From positions 107,205,182 through 107,269,181 of the forward strand of contig CM035428.1 in the NCBI GenBank assembly GCA_020310875.1: DNA of 64,000 nucleotides. Reading direction: 5' to 3'. Shown one piece after another: positions 32,683 to 43,645 of this stretch. Made by a program: the position numbers and the translations under genes. The DNA comes from Ceratopteris richardii. Taxonomy: Eukaryota; Streptophyta; Polypodiopsida; Polypodiales; Pteridaceae. The notes below the pieces were generated by a model. The model was given only the letters and a program-made list of their open reading frames with translations. It was not told the DNA's origin and did no database searches. Every line of letters begins with the position of its first letter. Within the stretch, counting starts at the first letter, position 1.

Positions 32683-32694
32683 GCTCCCCCTCAA
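32683..32694 (-). promoter_or_regulatory. Polypurine tract of copia C
   Basis: Minus strand TTGAGGGGGAGC lies immediately before the 3' LTR. This is the usual start point of plus-strand DNA synthesis. D and L carry the same GAGGGGGAG core. Confidence 0.85.
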
Positions 32695-32796
32695 GCCAAA
32701 CATTTTGGCTTGGTCTTCATCTTTAGACTTCATGTATATCCTGTAATCCAATCATTGATTTGAACCTGAAAAGCTTCGTGCCATCCAATGCTTCAG

Positions 32797-33795
32797 TTAA
32801 CATATTGCACACTGCATGTTGGTTGATACATATGTTAGTTGAATGTCCTTGCTTAATAGCTTCTCTCTCACATAATGGTAATGGACCTCTATATGCTTGG
32901 TCCTAGCATGATAAATAGGATTAGCTGCAAGGTGAAGTGAGCTTTTATTATCTCCAAATATCAATGGTGAGCTAGTAAACAAACCCAATTCTGTATACAA
33001 TAACTTGATCCATATAGCTTCTTGAGTGGCATTTGCCAATCCTCTATACTCTGCCTCTATAGAAGATAAAGCAACAGTAGGTTGCTTCTTTGAAGACCAT
33101 GATATTGGTTTATCACCTGCAAATGTAATGTATCCTGAAGTGCTTCTCCTATCATCCTTACATCCTGCCCAATCTACATCTGAGTAGATCTTAATGTCCA
33201 AGTCTGATGTATAAGGAAAATACAAACCATGATGTTGAGTGCCTTTGAGATACTTTAGAATTCTTTTGGCAGCTTCTAAGTGAGGTACCCTTGGCTTGTG
33301 CATAAACTGACTTAGCACACTAACTCCACATGCAATATCTATCCTTGTTAAGGTAGCATAGTTCAAGCTTCCTACTATGCTTTGGTAACCTGTAATATCA
33401 TCAATTTCATCACCTTCATGAGCACTTAGTTTTAGGTTTACCTCCATTGGAGTACTTGCAACTTTGGCATCCTGCAAATGAAACTTCTTCAACATATCTT
33501 GTATGTATTTTTTCTGAGTAATATAGATTCCAAAGTTAGTATAGACTAACTCAAGTCCAAGAAAATACTTTAGTAGACCAAGATCATTGATCTTGAACTC
33601 CTTCATCATCTGGTTCTTGATTTGTCTAATTCCATTGACATCATTACCTGTAAGTATGATATCATCAACATATACACATAGGTATATTACCTCTGAACTA
33701 CTTCTCTTGATGAATAGAGAAGTGTCTGCCTTGCTCATGACAAAACCTTGGTCTTGAAGGTATGTGGTCAACCTGTGATTCCATGCCCTAGGTGC
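32797..33795 (-). pseudogene. pol: Copia element C RT (C-terminal half) and RNase H
   Basis: Open minus-strand frame, separated from the upstream pol frame by a single stop (CAG to TAG within GLKQAPRAW, at 33796-33798). The RT catalytic block YVDDIILTGND is at residues 34-44. The connection region includes STPMEVNLKLSAHEG. RNase H has IYSDVDWAG, SSIEAEYRG and FGDNKSSLHLAAN, with all three acidic residues present, and TKHIEVHYHYVREKLL near the end. The frame stops slightly early at MQCAIC, before the usual ADILTK-type ending, so the last residues are lost. Apart from that and the one stop it is well kept. Confidence 0.9.
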
Positions 33796-35860
33796 CTACT
33801 TCAATCCATAAAGAGCTTTATTCAATTTGCACACATATGTTACCTTGTTTGGATCCTCATAGCCAAGAGGTTGTGACATATATACCTCCTCTGAAATCCA
33901 TCCATTCAAAAAAGCATTTTTTACATCTAGCTGATACATGTTCCAATTTTTAGATGCAGCCACACTTACCAACACCCTGATGGTTGGCATCTTGGCTACA
34001 TGTGAGAATGTTTCTTCATAGTCAATGCCTTGGGTTTGTGCAAAATCCTTGGCTACCAATCTCGCTTTGTACCTGTTTATTGACCCATCAGAATTTCTTT
34101 TGAGTTTATAGATCCATCTGGATCCAATTACCTTCATCGACTCTTTCTTTGGTACTAGTTCCCATGTGTCACTTTCTTTGAGTGCTTCAATCTCCTCATC
34201 CATAGCTTCTTTCCATTCTATCTGAGTTTTTGCTTCTTCATATGATCCTGGTTCTTCAATTGACAAGTCTTTGGCAATATAAACAAAATGTTTAGTAACA
34301 AGAGAGGTGTCATACCCATATCTGATACGTTTTCTGCTCTCCCTTTGTGATCTTTTGATTGATTGATTTGAAGATTCAGGTATGTCTTCAAGTTTCTTCA
34401 TCTTGAGTTTGCCTTTGGACTTCCATGCCTTGAATTCTTCAAGATTGATAATGTCTTCATCATCTGAATTGGTGTCTTCATTTTGAGTAGGTTCCTCCTT
34501 AGCAAGACTTGGAAATTCCTCCTTCAAGACATAGGGTAGTTTAAACTTCCTACATTCATTCTCATACCAAGAATCATTTTCATCAAAGACAACATCTCTG
34601 CTAACCATGAGTCCTTTATTTGAAGGGTTGTAGAACATGTACCCCTTCTGACTTAGATCATATCCAATAAAGATACACTTCTCAGCCTTAGGGTCTAGCT
34701 TACCTCTTATCTGAGAAGGAATGTGTACATATGTTACACATCCAAAGATCCTGCAATGATCAAGTGAGGGTCTCTTACCATGCCATGCTTCATAAGGAGT
34801 CATCCCATCAAGGGACTTAGATAGTAACCTGTTTATGAGGTAAGTGGCAGTAGAAACACTCTCTGCCCATCGGTAGTTAGGTAATTTCTTTTCATTTAAC
34901 ATTGACCTACCTGTTTCAACAATCAACCTATTTCTTCTCTCAGCTACCCCATTATGTTCAAGAGTATACCTTGTGGTGATTTCTCTTTTGATTCCTCTGT
35001 CCTGCAAGAAAGCTTCAAACTCATTTGAGAAGTACTCACCTCCTCCATCTGACCTTAGCCTCTTTAGATTCTTCCTTGTCTGATTCTCAACAAGTGCAAG
35101 ATACTTTTTAAAACAATTGAACACTTCATCTTTGTGCTTCATAAAGTACAATACAGTCCACCTGCTATAATCATCAATAAAGGATACATAGTACCTTGAT
35201 CCTGAAATTGAAGGGTCTTTGCTTGGTCCCCATACATCTGTATGGACAAGCTCTAGGTAGTCCTCATGCATGTAGCCTTTCCTTGAGAAGGGTAACCTGT
35301 GAGACTTCCCAAACTGACAAGCACCACATTTATATATCATGTGTTGTTTGGAAACATTGGGTATTCCAATTACACATTGATCCTTGCATATTTGTTTCAA
35401 GGTTCTTTCTCCTACATGCCCTAATCTTTTATGCCAAATCTCAAGCTCTGAAAGTGTTTGATCCTTGTAATTGTAGAGTGCAATATTCTTTGTATCTTCT
35501 AGCTCAAAAGTAAAAAGTCTACCTCTCTTTTCTCCTTTAGCAATTCTCTTGAACCCATGCTTGGGATCCTCCACAAATGCTCCATATTGGTTGAATCTAA
35601 CCTGCAAATCTCTTTCCACAATCTGTCCAACACTCATCAAGTTTTTGGTAATGGTTGGTACATATAGTACCCTACTCAACAAGTTTTGATTCCCATCAGA
35701 AGTCTTAACATTTCCAACTTTAACTACTGAGTGCTTGGTGTCATCACCTATTTGTACTTGATGCTTACCTTTTGGTTCTTCAAGGTCAGAGAGTAGAGAC
35801 ACATTGCCAGCCACATGATTTGAGCATCCTGAGTCAATGTAGAAGAGATGATCATCATTG
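33796..35860 (-). pseudogene. pol: Copia element C protease, integrase and RT N-terminal half
   Basis: A 672-codon open frame (35814-33796). The protease active site ([11 protein letters not shown] region) lies just upstream in another frame because of a frameshift near 35860. In frame are [15 protein letters not shown] and the zinc module ([17 protein letters not shown], then CGACQFGK). The integrase core has [17 protein letters not shown] and NGVAERRNR, so the DDE triad is complete. An acidic linker is followed by [33 protein letters not shown] and LNKALYGLK, then the stop. This is the longest intact integrase in the left two thirds of the window. Confidence 0.92.
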
Positions 35861-36972
35861 TACCTGGTTTTGAAGTCATGTTCATAATCAGAAGAGAATC
35901 ATCTTGCTCTTCTGTGTAGTTGTTGTAATCCTCTCTGGATTTGAATCCTCGTTGGTAGTTGCCATTGTAGTTGTTGTTGTAGTTATTTTTGTAGTTGTTG
36001 TTGTAGTTATTTTTGTAGTTGTTGTTGTACCCTTGATGATGGTTGAATCTGCCTCTTGACTGTGAGTATCCACCTCTTTGATATCCTCTACCTCTCTGAT
36101 TCTTGTACTTCCTGAAACACTCATCTGTAGTATGATTTGATAGACCACAAATGTTACATGGTGAGGAGTTATAGGATCTCCCCCTACCTTGCTTACCTCC
36201 TCTGCCCCTTCCTCTTGATGATCTACCTCTCCCTGCATAGTTGGCTTGCGAGGTAGTGCCTTCATCCTCTCCTTTCTTGTTCTTGCCTTCATCTTTAGAC
36301 TTACTTTTATCAGTGTATAGGGTAGAAAAGCTATTACCTTTGGATGAGTCTCCATTCTTGTTGAGCTTGGCTTCATGAGTGAACAATTGCCCCATGAGAG
36401 TGGTAAGATCTAGAATCTGCATGTCCATGTATAGGTCCATGGCTGTGGTGAAGCTTTCCCATTTGTCATCAGCTTTAATCCCATTGATCACTTGCCTTAC
36501 TATCTGCTCTTCTTCAATCTCTTCTCCTATGCTTGCTAACTGATTTGCTACATCTTTAATCTTAGTCACAAACTCTGAAATAGCCTGCTTAGGTTGCTTC
36601 CTTAGTGTAGTGAATTCAATCCACAATTGATTTTTTTGGCCCTTGTGTTGGAAGAGAAATAGGATGACAAGGTTTCCCAAGTCTCTTGGGATGTCTTACA
36701 GTTTCTAATATGTGGCAAAAGAAAATAGAGATGGAGTTGAGTAAGTAAGACCTCGCTAATGCATCCTTGGCACACCATGTGGAGCTTTTCATGTTCTTCC
36801 TTTGTTGGTAGTCCTCTGGTTTTGAATGAGAGCAATTCCTCATCTCCTGAGATGTATCCATAAATACTCCTTCCTTGTAGGTATGTCTTCATCCTTAGAG
36901 ACCATGCCTAATAATTGTTCCTATCCAATTTATCAATAAATGAAGGAAAACCATCTCCCATTTTACCTTAAC
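35861..36972 (-). pseudogene. gag: Copia element C gag
   Basis: The start would be MGDGFPSFIDKLDRNNY at about 36960-36972, with a stop right after (TAG where Gln, Pro or Thr occurs in relatives). Frames 36892-36602 and 36680-35748 carry the capsid: YLQGRSIYGYISGDEE, NQLWIEFTTLRKQPKQ, EEIEEEQIVRQVINGIKADD and KWESFTTAMDLYMDMQ. A frameshift falls near 36650. The tail has RGRGRGGKQGRGRSYN, an intact knuckle CNICGLSNHTTDEC, and an Asn/Tyr repeat (NNNYKNNY units, about 35965-36035). Confidence 0.88.
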
Positions 36973-36975
36973 TTT

Positions 36976-36987
36976 GCTCTGATACCA
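36976..36987 (-). promoter_or_regulatory. Primer-binding site of copia C
   Basis: Minus strand TGGTATCAGAGC, a perfect match to the plant copia PBS for initiator Met-tRNA. One base separates it from the LTR. Confidence 0.92.
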
Positions 36988-36988
36988 C

Positions 36989-38023
36989 TGTTGGGAATGA
37001 TGGATGGACACTTCAAGATGATGAGTAGGTACTGCCAAATCTTGCTTTGTACCAGCCCTTTGATGCTTCAGAGTTGATAAGTGGACCTCCTTAGCTTTCC
37101 AATGACACCATAAAATGACTTATGTACTTTGGAAATGATGTATGAAAGGATTGAATCAAAACAGACAACTTTGAACTTCAAGTCTTCAAGAAAACCTTCT
37201 ATTTTTTATCATACACCTATTGTATCTTTTGCTCAGTATGACCAGCACAATAAGAATTGGAAAAATTCCTTTTAGGGGTATTTAGTTAGTTTAGAAAGCT
37301 AACTATTCCAAGTGGAATGACTTAAAAAGATTAACTATGCTCAGAGAAAATTAATTTAGCAAATAAACCTTCACCCCCGATATTTCAGGATTGTTGCACA
37401 CTTCGACCAATGATCACGTCGACAATATTTTCTCTGAAATGGCTGAATAGAAATCCTTCAAATTTTGATAGCACGTAGATAATTTTGAGCTGGTTCCAAC
37501 AAGCTATAGATCGTTGAAATGAGTGAGATATGATCTCCATAAGTTGACTGACTGATAGAGACTATGACAGAGAACTCAGAAATGAACAATGTAGATATAT
37601 GTATTAATAAACAATGTTGTACAATTCCATAGGCATGAATATCATTGCCTAATGGTGTAGGTAGGTGTGGGCTAGAGTATAGGCCTCACACACACTCAGA
37701 ACATATAGTGAAAGCTCGAGATAATGAGTCTACAACCGTGACTTTTTCTTAGAGGTTTATATAGATGTTCACTTCTAATTTGAATTTGAATTCAAATTGT
37801 TGTCTCTCTCTAAAAAGTGATCCTCCATTATAGGAGATATTCCATCAATCAAAGCTAACTTTTCTAGGAGTTCTTTTTGGTAGGTGTTTACAAAGATTCC
37901 AAGTCAAATGTGACTTTTACAAAAAAGATAAAATGGTAATTAGCCACTAGCATTGATTCCTATGCATCTACATATGTGTATGAATTACAAGCCAAATGTG
38001 TAGGCTTGTGAATTGCACCAACA
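36989..38023 (-). repeat. 5' LTR of copia C (1035 bp)
   Basis: On the minus strand it starts TGTTGGTGCAATTC at 38023 and ends CCCAACA at 36989. A TATA box, CTATATAAACC, is near 37755-37766. The start abuts D's RT sequence exactly (GATGAACTCAGATGG on the other side), which marks the insertion point. Confidence 0.9.
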
Positions 38024-39420
38024 TTGAAGATGAACTCAGATGGCTCCATTAACATGTATAAAGCAAGGCTTGTGGCAAAAGTCTTTGCACAAACCCAGGG
38101 AATTGATTATGAGGAGACCTTCTCTCTTGTGGCAAAGATGCCAACAATTAGAGTCCTACTTAGTAGTGCTTCTTCCAAGAATTGGAAGATACTTCAATTG
38201 GATGTAAAAAATGCATTTCTTAATGGATGGAAAACAAAAGAGGTGTATATGGCACAACCACCTCATTTTGAGAATCAAGTACATCCTGATTATGTGTGTA
38301 AGCTTAATAAAGCTCTATATGGACTCAAACAAGCCCCAAGGGCTTGGAATCACACGCTTCTTTCATTCTTGTAGGATAAAGGATTTCAACCTAGCAAGGC
38401 AGATCCATCACTCTTCATCAAAAAGAGTAATTTTGAAGTCATCTATTTGTGTGTGTATGTGGATGATATTATACTTACAGAAATGATGCAGATGGGAGAA
38501 AGAATATCAAGGATCAGATGTAAGAAGAGCTCAAGATAAGTGACTTGGGTTCACTCACATTTTTCCTAGGATTGGAAGTAGTATACAGAGATCATGGTCT
38601 ACTCCTTACTCAAAGGAAATACATTAAAGACTTGTTGACAAAGTTCAAGATGCAAGATTGCAAGATTATAGGTACTCCAATGGAGGTTAATAATAAATTG
38701 AGCTCACATGAAGGTGAACTCTTATAAGATATCACAGGTTATCAAATTCTTGTGGGTAGTTTGAACTATGCTACACTCAGAAGAGTAGATATATGTTATA
38801 GTGTGAGTGTGCTAAGTCAATTTATTCACACACCCAAGAAACCTCACATGGATGCTACCAAGAGGATACTCAGATTTCTCAAAGGGACTATGAATGAAGG
38901 ATTATACTACCCTTATGTATCTGATTTAAGTCTAAAGTTGTTCTCTGATGCAGATTGGGCTGCTTCCAAGGAATACAAAAGAAGCACCTCAAGATACCTT
39001 ACTTTTGTAGGATAAAAAATTGTCTCATGGTCATCTAAGAAGCAACCCACAATTGCTCTCTCTTCCATAGAAGCTAAATATAGAGGTCTTGTTATAGCTA
39101 CTCAAGAAGCACTGTGGATGAAGACATTATTCACAGATCTTCAATTGGAGATTGGAACTCCAAGTACTTTGGTGACAAGATGAGTTCCTTTCGCTTGGCT
39201 ACAAATCCAATTTTTCATGCAAGGACTAAACATATTGAAGTACATTACCACTATGTAAAGATTGTGAGCAAGAAAATTCAGCTATCATATGTCTCAACTC
39301 ATCAATAATGTGCAAACATTTTAACCAAAGCATTAAATGGCACAAAACTCTGTAAATTCAAATGTATGATTGGTTTGTAGGAAATCAAGGAGGAATGAAG
39401 ACCAAGCATGTTATGCTTGA
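38024..39420 (+). pseudogene. pol: Copia element D RT and RNase H
   Basis: Resumes D after nested C. It starts at [17 protein letters not shown], runs through [22 protein letters not shown] and [15 protein letters not shown], then a stop at 38372. YVDDIIL is readable near 38455-38475 in a shifted frame. GSLTFFLGLEVVYRDHG, TPMEVNNKLSSHEGELL, a stop, then GSLNYATLRRVDICYSVS follow. RNase H has LFSDADWAASKEYKRST, SSIEAKYRG and the FGDKMSSFRLATNP region (Asn replaced by Lys). TKHIEVHYHYVK ends it. At least six lesions. A polypurine tract follows. Confidence 0.88.
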
Positions 39421-39428
39421 GGGGGAGC
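39419..39428 (+). promoter_or_regulatory. Polypurine tract of copia D
   Basis: GAGGGGGAGC immediately before the 3' LTR, the same as in C and close to L. Confidence 0.85.
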
Positions 39429-40544
39429 TTTTGGTGCAATTAAAACTAAGCCCACATACTTGGTTGCTTACATTATGCTTGATTTATTGGCATAACCTAT
39501 GCAAGACCACATATGAATAGTCTCTTGTTATTTATCCTTGTAAAAGTGGGCTACACCAAAGTGGAGTTAGGAAGCTCTAAAATCATGAATCAATCAGTTG
39601 TCGAGTGATGAGGGAATCTATCCTACACTTTAGGATTCACCTTTTAGGTAGAAGTTTGAATTTGAATCCAAACCTTGGCTCCAAACATGATTATAAAAAG
39701 TAGATCAAAAGACCCGCATATTATCTTGAGCCCATAAGATCACTTTGAGTGCGTTTTATTGTGAAGTGAGAGCTCATATCATAGCTCATTGACCTCTCAC
39801 ACATTGAAAAATGTATGGTTGCCAATGACATTGTATTTGTACATGTTTTAATACATATATGATCATTATATTCTCATTTTACTTCTCTATTACTACTCCA
39901 TCAGAACAATGATTTTCTTAGAGCTTGTTCTCAGTGTTCAGTTGATCATTTTCCATGATTTAAAGCATGATTTTCTTAGAGCTTGTTCTCAGTGTTTAGT
40001 TGATCATTTTCCATGATTTAATACATATATGATCATTATATTCTCTATTACTTCTCTATTATAATAATACAAAGTTTCATTAGAATTGCATCTCAGGATC
40101 ATTAGATATTAGCATATCTTTTCTCTATAGTCTGATGATCGTTGTAGCTCGTGAATGTCAGGATGGAGTTGTGACTTGCTAGACTCCTTTCTCTGCATGT
40201 AGTCCATCATTTTTTATGACATCACTCATAATTGTTAGCTTACTAAGTTAATTAGAGTTCCCCAAAAGGAATTAAGCCAATTGCTAATGTGCTTAGAGAA
40301 CTGTTCAAAACACTGAACATGTGTAGGAAGAAAAATAGCAAGTTTTTTACTCTTGGATCAACTCTTACCTATCTATTTTGATTCAACATTTTGAGAGTGA
40401 TCTTTCAAGGTACATAGGGTGTCTAATACATCCGTTGGCAAGCTAAAAGGGCCCACTACATATCTCTAAAGTTCATTTGGCTAGTGTAGTGAAAAGTTTC
40501 TGGAGCACCACTTCATCTCATCAAGTACAAAATCCATCCTCATA
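39429..40544 (+). repeat. 3' LTR of copia D (about 1116 bp)
   Basis: Starts TTTTGGTGCAATTAAA (TGTTGG expected) and ends CCATCCTCATA. It is longer than the 5' copy mainly because of an internal tandem duplication at 39911-40022. A TATA-like GATTATAAAAAG is near 39688-39700. Confidence 0.85.
39911..40022 (+). repeat. 58-bp tandem duplication inside the 3' LTR of D
   Basis: Two copies beginning GATTTTCTTAGAGCTTGTTC (39911 and 39969) and running to CCATGATTTAAAGCAT and CCATGATTTAATACAT. They differ at a few bases. The 5' LTR has a single copy. Confidence 0.85.
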
Positions 40545-41026
40545 CTAACTTCTATTGAATATGCTCCAAGTATTTTAATACAATATCTTGCCCGCACTTT
40601 GAGGCTAGAACTTCACTTTTCTTCACAATTAGATGGTTAGTCATCATAAGCGTGCATTATCATTGATGTCATGACTGAGTGTAGTTGGTTGGTGATTACT
40701 ATTGTTGTTTGAGGAGATGATGGCAACAATAATCCCCAACCAAATTAAGTTCATTAATCTGCATATGATGTATATACCCCATTCTCTTTGTCAAGTATAT
40801 CTGGAGTGGTTGCACACTCGAGATTTGATGGAATATGCGATGATGCATTCACAGAAACCTATAGTGCATCTAATGGCATTATCTTTTCTATTGCACATGA
40901 ATGAACAATAGAGATAGGAAGGGGAGAATTTTGTGCTCTTTGTCTTGACTATTAATCACGAATTATGAAATTGAAACAATAGTGCTTTTATTAAAAAAAT
41001 GTTTTCCATTTAGCAACAATGGAATC
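40545..41026 (+). other. Intergenic flank with one unrecognised 69-codon frame
   Basis: The frame at 40702-40911 reads like decayed coding sequence, with YIPHSLCQVYLEWLHTRDLM and SQKPIVHLMALSFLLHMNEQ. It is not a known copia or gypsy motif that I recognise. It is too short to call a gene and could be a piece of an older retroelement ORF. Nothing else is recognised between the LTR of D and the repeat at 41027. Confidence 0.35.
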
Positions 41027-41470
41027 TATTGGAACATCAAGCTTGCACTATGCTTGAGGTGGATATGATCTACATGAAAACCATCATTTGGATGGTTCCA
41101 TATAGGTATCTTAAAGAATAGCACTTATGTGCACATTATTTCTTTGTATTATTTGGCTGATCATGATCATTTCTTGTAAGGTTTGAGCTATTTACCTTTG
41201 TAAAAGGAATGCATAAAGGTAGTTGTAATGATGAGTTTGAATCAATTTCACCTTTATTGTAGAGCATTTGCCATTAGGGAATGATGAAATCTATCAGAAC
41301 ATCAAGCTTGTAGTATGCTTGAGGTGGATATGATCTATATCAAAACCATCATTTGGATAGTGCCATATATTTACCTTGAAGAATAGCACTTATGTGCACA
41401 TTATTTCTTTGAATTAGTTGGTTGATCACTTAAGATCATTTCTTGTAAGGTTCAAGGTATTTAACTTTCT
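41027..41470 (+). repeat. Tandem partial LTR copies (period about 267 bp)
   Basis: Copy one starts TATTGGAACATCAAGCTTG at 41027 and copy two TATCAGAACATCAAGCTTG at 41293. Both continue through TATGCTTGAGGTGGATATGAT, AAAACCATCATTTGG and TTCTTGTAAGGTT. About 20 bases before each start also match (AATCTAT). The second copy runs on as the LTR of K, so the first is a duplicated LTR end. Confidence 0.75.
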
Positions 41471-42319
41471 AAGTTTGGAGTGGTTGAGATTGATTCTCAA
41501 TCAATAAATCAAAAGGTATTTGTAACTCCAACTTTCTCTTTTCCTAGATTATAGGAAAGATTACAATCAACTCAAACTACCAAACTTGCCTAATTTTGAA
41601 TTCAAATTCATGAAGAAAAAGTGTGGATAGATCCTTAAGAGTCTATATAAAGATTCAGAGTGTTGATTTCATGCAATACATATACTCTTTCATTGCTTGG
41701 TGCCATTTCAATTCTCTGCCCCTTCTTCCTCAAACTTAGTCAATGTACAGAGGTCGTTGTTCTCTATATAGAGCTCCAAATCATGTGTTTAAGCATTCAT
41801 TGGAAAGGTATCACTGTCTAGTTTGTGTGTACAAATTTTCAAGTCATTTACTACTTTGAATTAAGAGAAATCAAAGTTTTACACATGCAGAGTCATCTTC
41901 TGCACATCCCTAACAAATCCAAATGACATCCACTCAGTGTTAAGTTTATTGCTCCATTGATTAATATAAATTAGGGATTTTATGCATTAAAGCAAGCTAA
42001 CCCTATGTATGACATTCTCATAAGATGAATTTATTCAATTGCAATTGTGCTTGTTGCTTTGAGTGTTTGGGTCATAACTTCCATCCATATTTAGAAGGTT
42101 TTTGTGAGTTAGTCAAGGTGCAAGTTATTTGTTTTGCATCATCTTGTTCTTGTTGATGTTCCAAAGTACCTATTGGGTTTTATTGCACTAACCACAAGAC
42201 GAAAAGGTATATCTTACATATTCAAAAATCTAGGGCTGGTCCTATGCTGGTTTGATGGACCATCTTCACCATCTAACAATTCTACTTCCTAGCCTCTCCA
42301 AGCTTTCCAACTTCTTTTA
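41293..42319 (+). repeat. 5' LTR of copia K
   Basis: Lies directly before the PBS at 42321. The start is inferred from the duplicated end (TGTTGG decayed to TATCAG). A TATA box, GTCTATATAAAG, is near 41642-41654. The end is unclear (CTTCTTTTA before the PBS, with the CA end decayed). Confidence 0.65.
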
Positions 42320-42320
42320 G

Positions 42321-42332
42321 TGGTATCAGAGC
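42321..42332 (+). promoter_or_regulatory. Primer-binding site of copia K
   Basis: TGGTATCAGAGC, a perfect copia PBS. Confidence 0.9.
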
Positions 42333-42341
42333 AACTTCAAG

Positions 42342-42754
42342 AGGGGAGATGGCTTTCCATCAATTATTGAGAAAGTTGATAGACAAAATTATGTTGTTTG
42401 GAAAATCAAAATGAAGTTTTTTTTGCAAGGAATGAATGTATATGGGATTGTATCAGGTGATGAAGCAATGCATATTCCAAGATCCAAAGGAGGACCTACT
42501 AAAAAGGAAATAGATAAGCTCACACTTTGGTGTGCAAGGGATGCTCAAGCAAGGTCATACATACTAAACTCTATCTCTGATTTTCTATTACCACATATTA
42601 GAGGATGCAAGACATCTAAAGAGACTTGGGATGCCCTAGAGACTTTCTTTTCTGCTATTACAAAAGCAAGGAAGAACCATCTTTGGAATGAGTTCAACTA
42701 GATGAAGAGGAATCCAAAACAAACGATCACAGAGTTTGTTACAAAGGTCAATGA
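42342..42754 (+). pseudogene. gag: Copia element K gag, cut by insertion of M
   Basis: The reading frame begins at 42342, where AGG replaces the ATG (RGDGFPSIIEKVDRQNY, against MGDGFPS in relatives). It continues MKFFLQGMNVYGIVSGDEA, CARDAQARSYILNSISDFLLPH and NHLWNEFN, has a stop at 42699-42701, then KQTITEFVTKVND. At 42755 it stops in mid-domain and TGTTGGAAAC of element M's LTR begins. No continuation of K was recognised beyond M. Confidence 0.85.
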
Positions 42755-43606
42755 TGTTGGAAACAATGTCCTAGTGTAATCATATAATATATGTGCTATA
42801 GCTTGACCTTCAAGAAAAGCAAGTGGGTGCCTTGGCTAAGGTAGATGCCTCCCAAAGCTGTGACCTAAGTTCAAAACCCGCCATCAACGGTGTAACACTT
42901 TTTTTTGCATTATATTCTAGAAAAAGTTTTGCGTGTAGTAAAGCCATTTCACAATGTGCTTTTGTTTTATTCTCGTGGTGATTGCTTTACATGATATGAT
43001 TTTCACAAGGGGTTAAACTATATAATAAATCCTTATGTCATTATGGAAATATCTTCTCAAGCTTCTTCCTAAGAAGTTCAAGTACTCAATGCAAGAAGTT
43101 CATTAGGAGGAAATGTTCTCATACACTTGGAGGAGGTGTGATCTACATCTGGAAACATCTAGAGAAGTTCATGTCAGCCGACATACTATGAGTAACAAGT
43201 CTACATCTCTCCTCACTTGTACATTCACTAGTTTCTGATTTAAGATAGTCAGAATTCAGGTTTGCTCTAAAAAAATTATAAACTATTCATATTCTCCATA
43301 TTCTCACACACACATTGTTCATAACTCTTAGGCACACAATCTCTTGTATCTAGTTCCTATCTCTTCCTAGATTCAGATATTGTTAGGTTGTATCATATTC
43401 ACACATTGTACATTGACATTGGAATATAAGATAGTGTAGGTGAGCATCCTAGCTTACCATACACTTTGAAAATCTTGTCTATTCTCTCTTTATCTCTCAC
43501 TCATCATCTTTTTTTGTGTTAAGGTGTGTATAATAAGGTTCATGTGTTGGACGATCTTGTAAACTTATGATTAAATTTGTTATTGTGGCCCACCCCACTT
43601 GCAACA
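42755..43606 (+). repeat. 5' LTR of copia M (852 bp)
   Basis: Starts TGTTGGAAACAATG inside K gag and ends TTGCAACA, two bases before the PBS. AATGA lies just before it and may be the left target site. A SINE-like unit sits inside it near 42815-42908. No 3' LTR for M was found. Confidence 0.75.
42815..42908 (+). repeat. SINE-like unit S1 (tRNA-derived)
   Basis: Has an RNA polymerase III box A-like TGGCTAAGGTAG at 42833, a perfect box B GTTCAAAAC at 42869-42877 and a T8 run at about 42899-42906. Spacing fits tRNA-derived plant SINEs. It lies within the LTR of M. Confidence 0.5.
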
Positions 43607-43608
43607 TT

Positions 43609-43619
43609 TGGTATCAGAG
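43609..43619 (+). promoter_or_regulatory. Primer-binding site of copia M
   Basis: TGGTATCAGAG followed by AATAG. The first 11 bases match the copia PBS consensus. Confidence 0.82.
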
Positions 43620-43645
43620 AATAGTTGACATACACCCTTAACAAG

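Larger units (their letters stand above)
31871..38023 (-). mobile_element. Nested copia element C, minus strand
   Basis: Nearly complete element inserted in D: 5' LTR 36989-38023, PBS 36976-36987, gag, pol, polypurine tract and 3' LTR 32682-31871. The 3' LTR lacks about 233 bp at its outer end. The LTR pair differs at dozens of positions, so the insertion is much older than L. Confidence 0.88.
29684..40544 (+). mobile_element. Copia element D, interrupted by nested copia C
   Basis: D has both LTRs (29684-30737 and 39429-40544), a PBS, gag, a piece of integrase, RT, RNase H and a polypurine tract, all on the plus strand. Element C sits inside it on the minus strand (31871-38023). D also has an internal deletion that joins gag directly to the integrase core, and a second loss next to C. 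No convincing target duplication is visible at its ends. Confidence 0.85.

Noticed and set aside
42815..42908. A functional tRNA gene
   Set aside because: Box A and B are present, but I could not form an acceptor stem or anticodon arm. It fits a SINE better.
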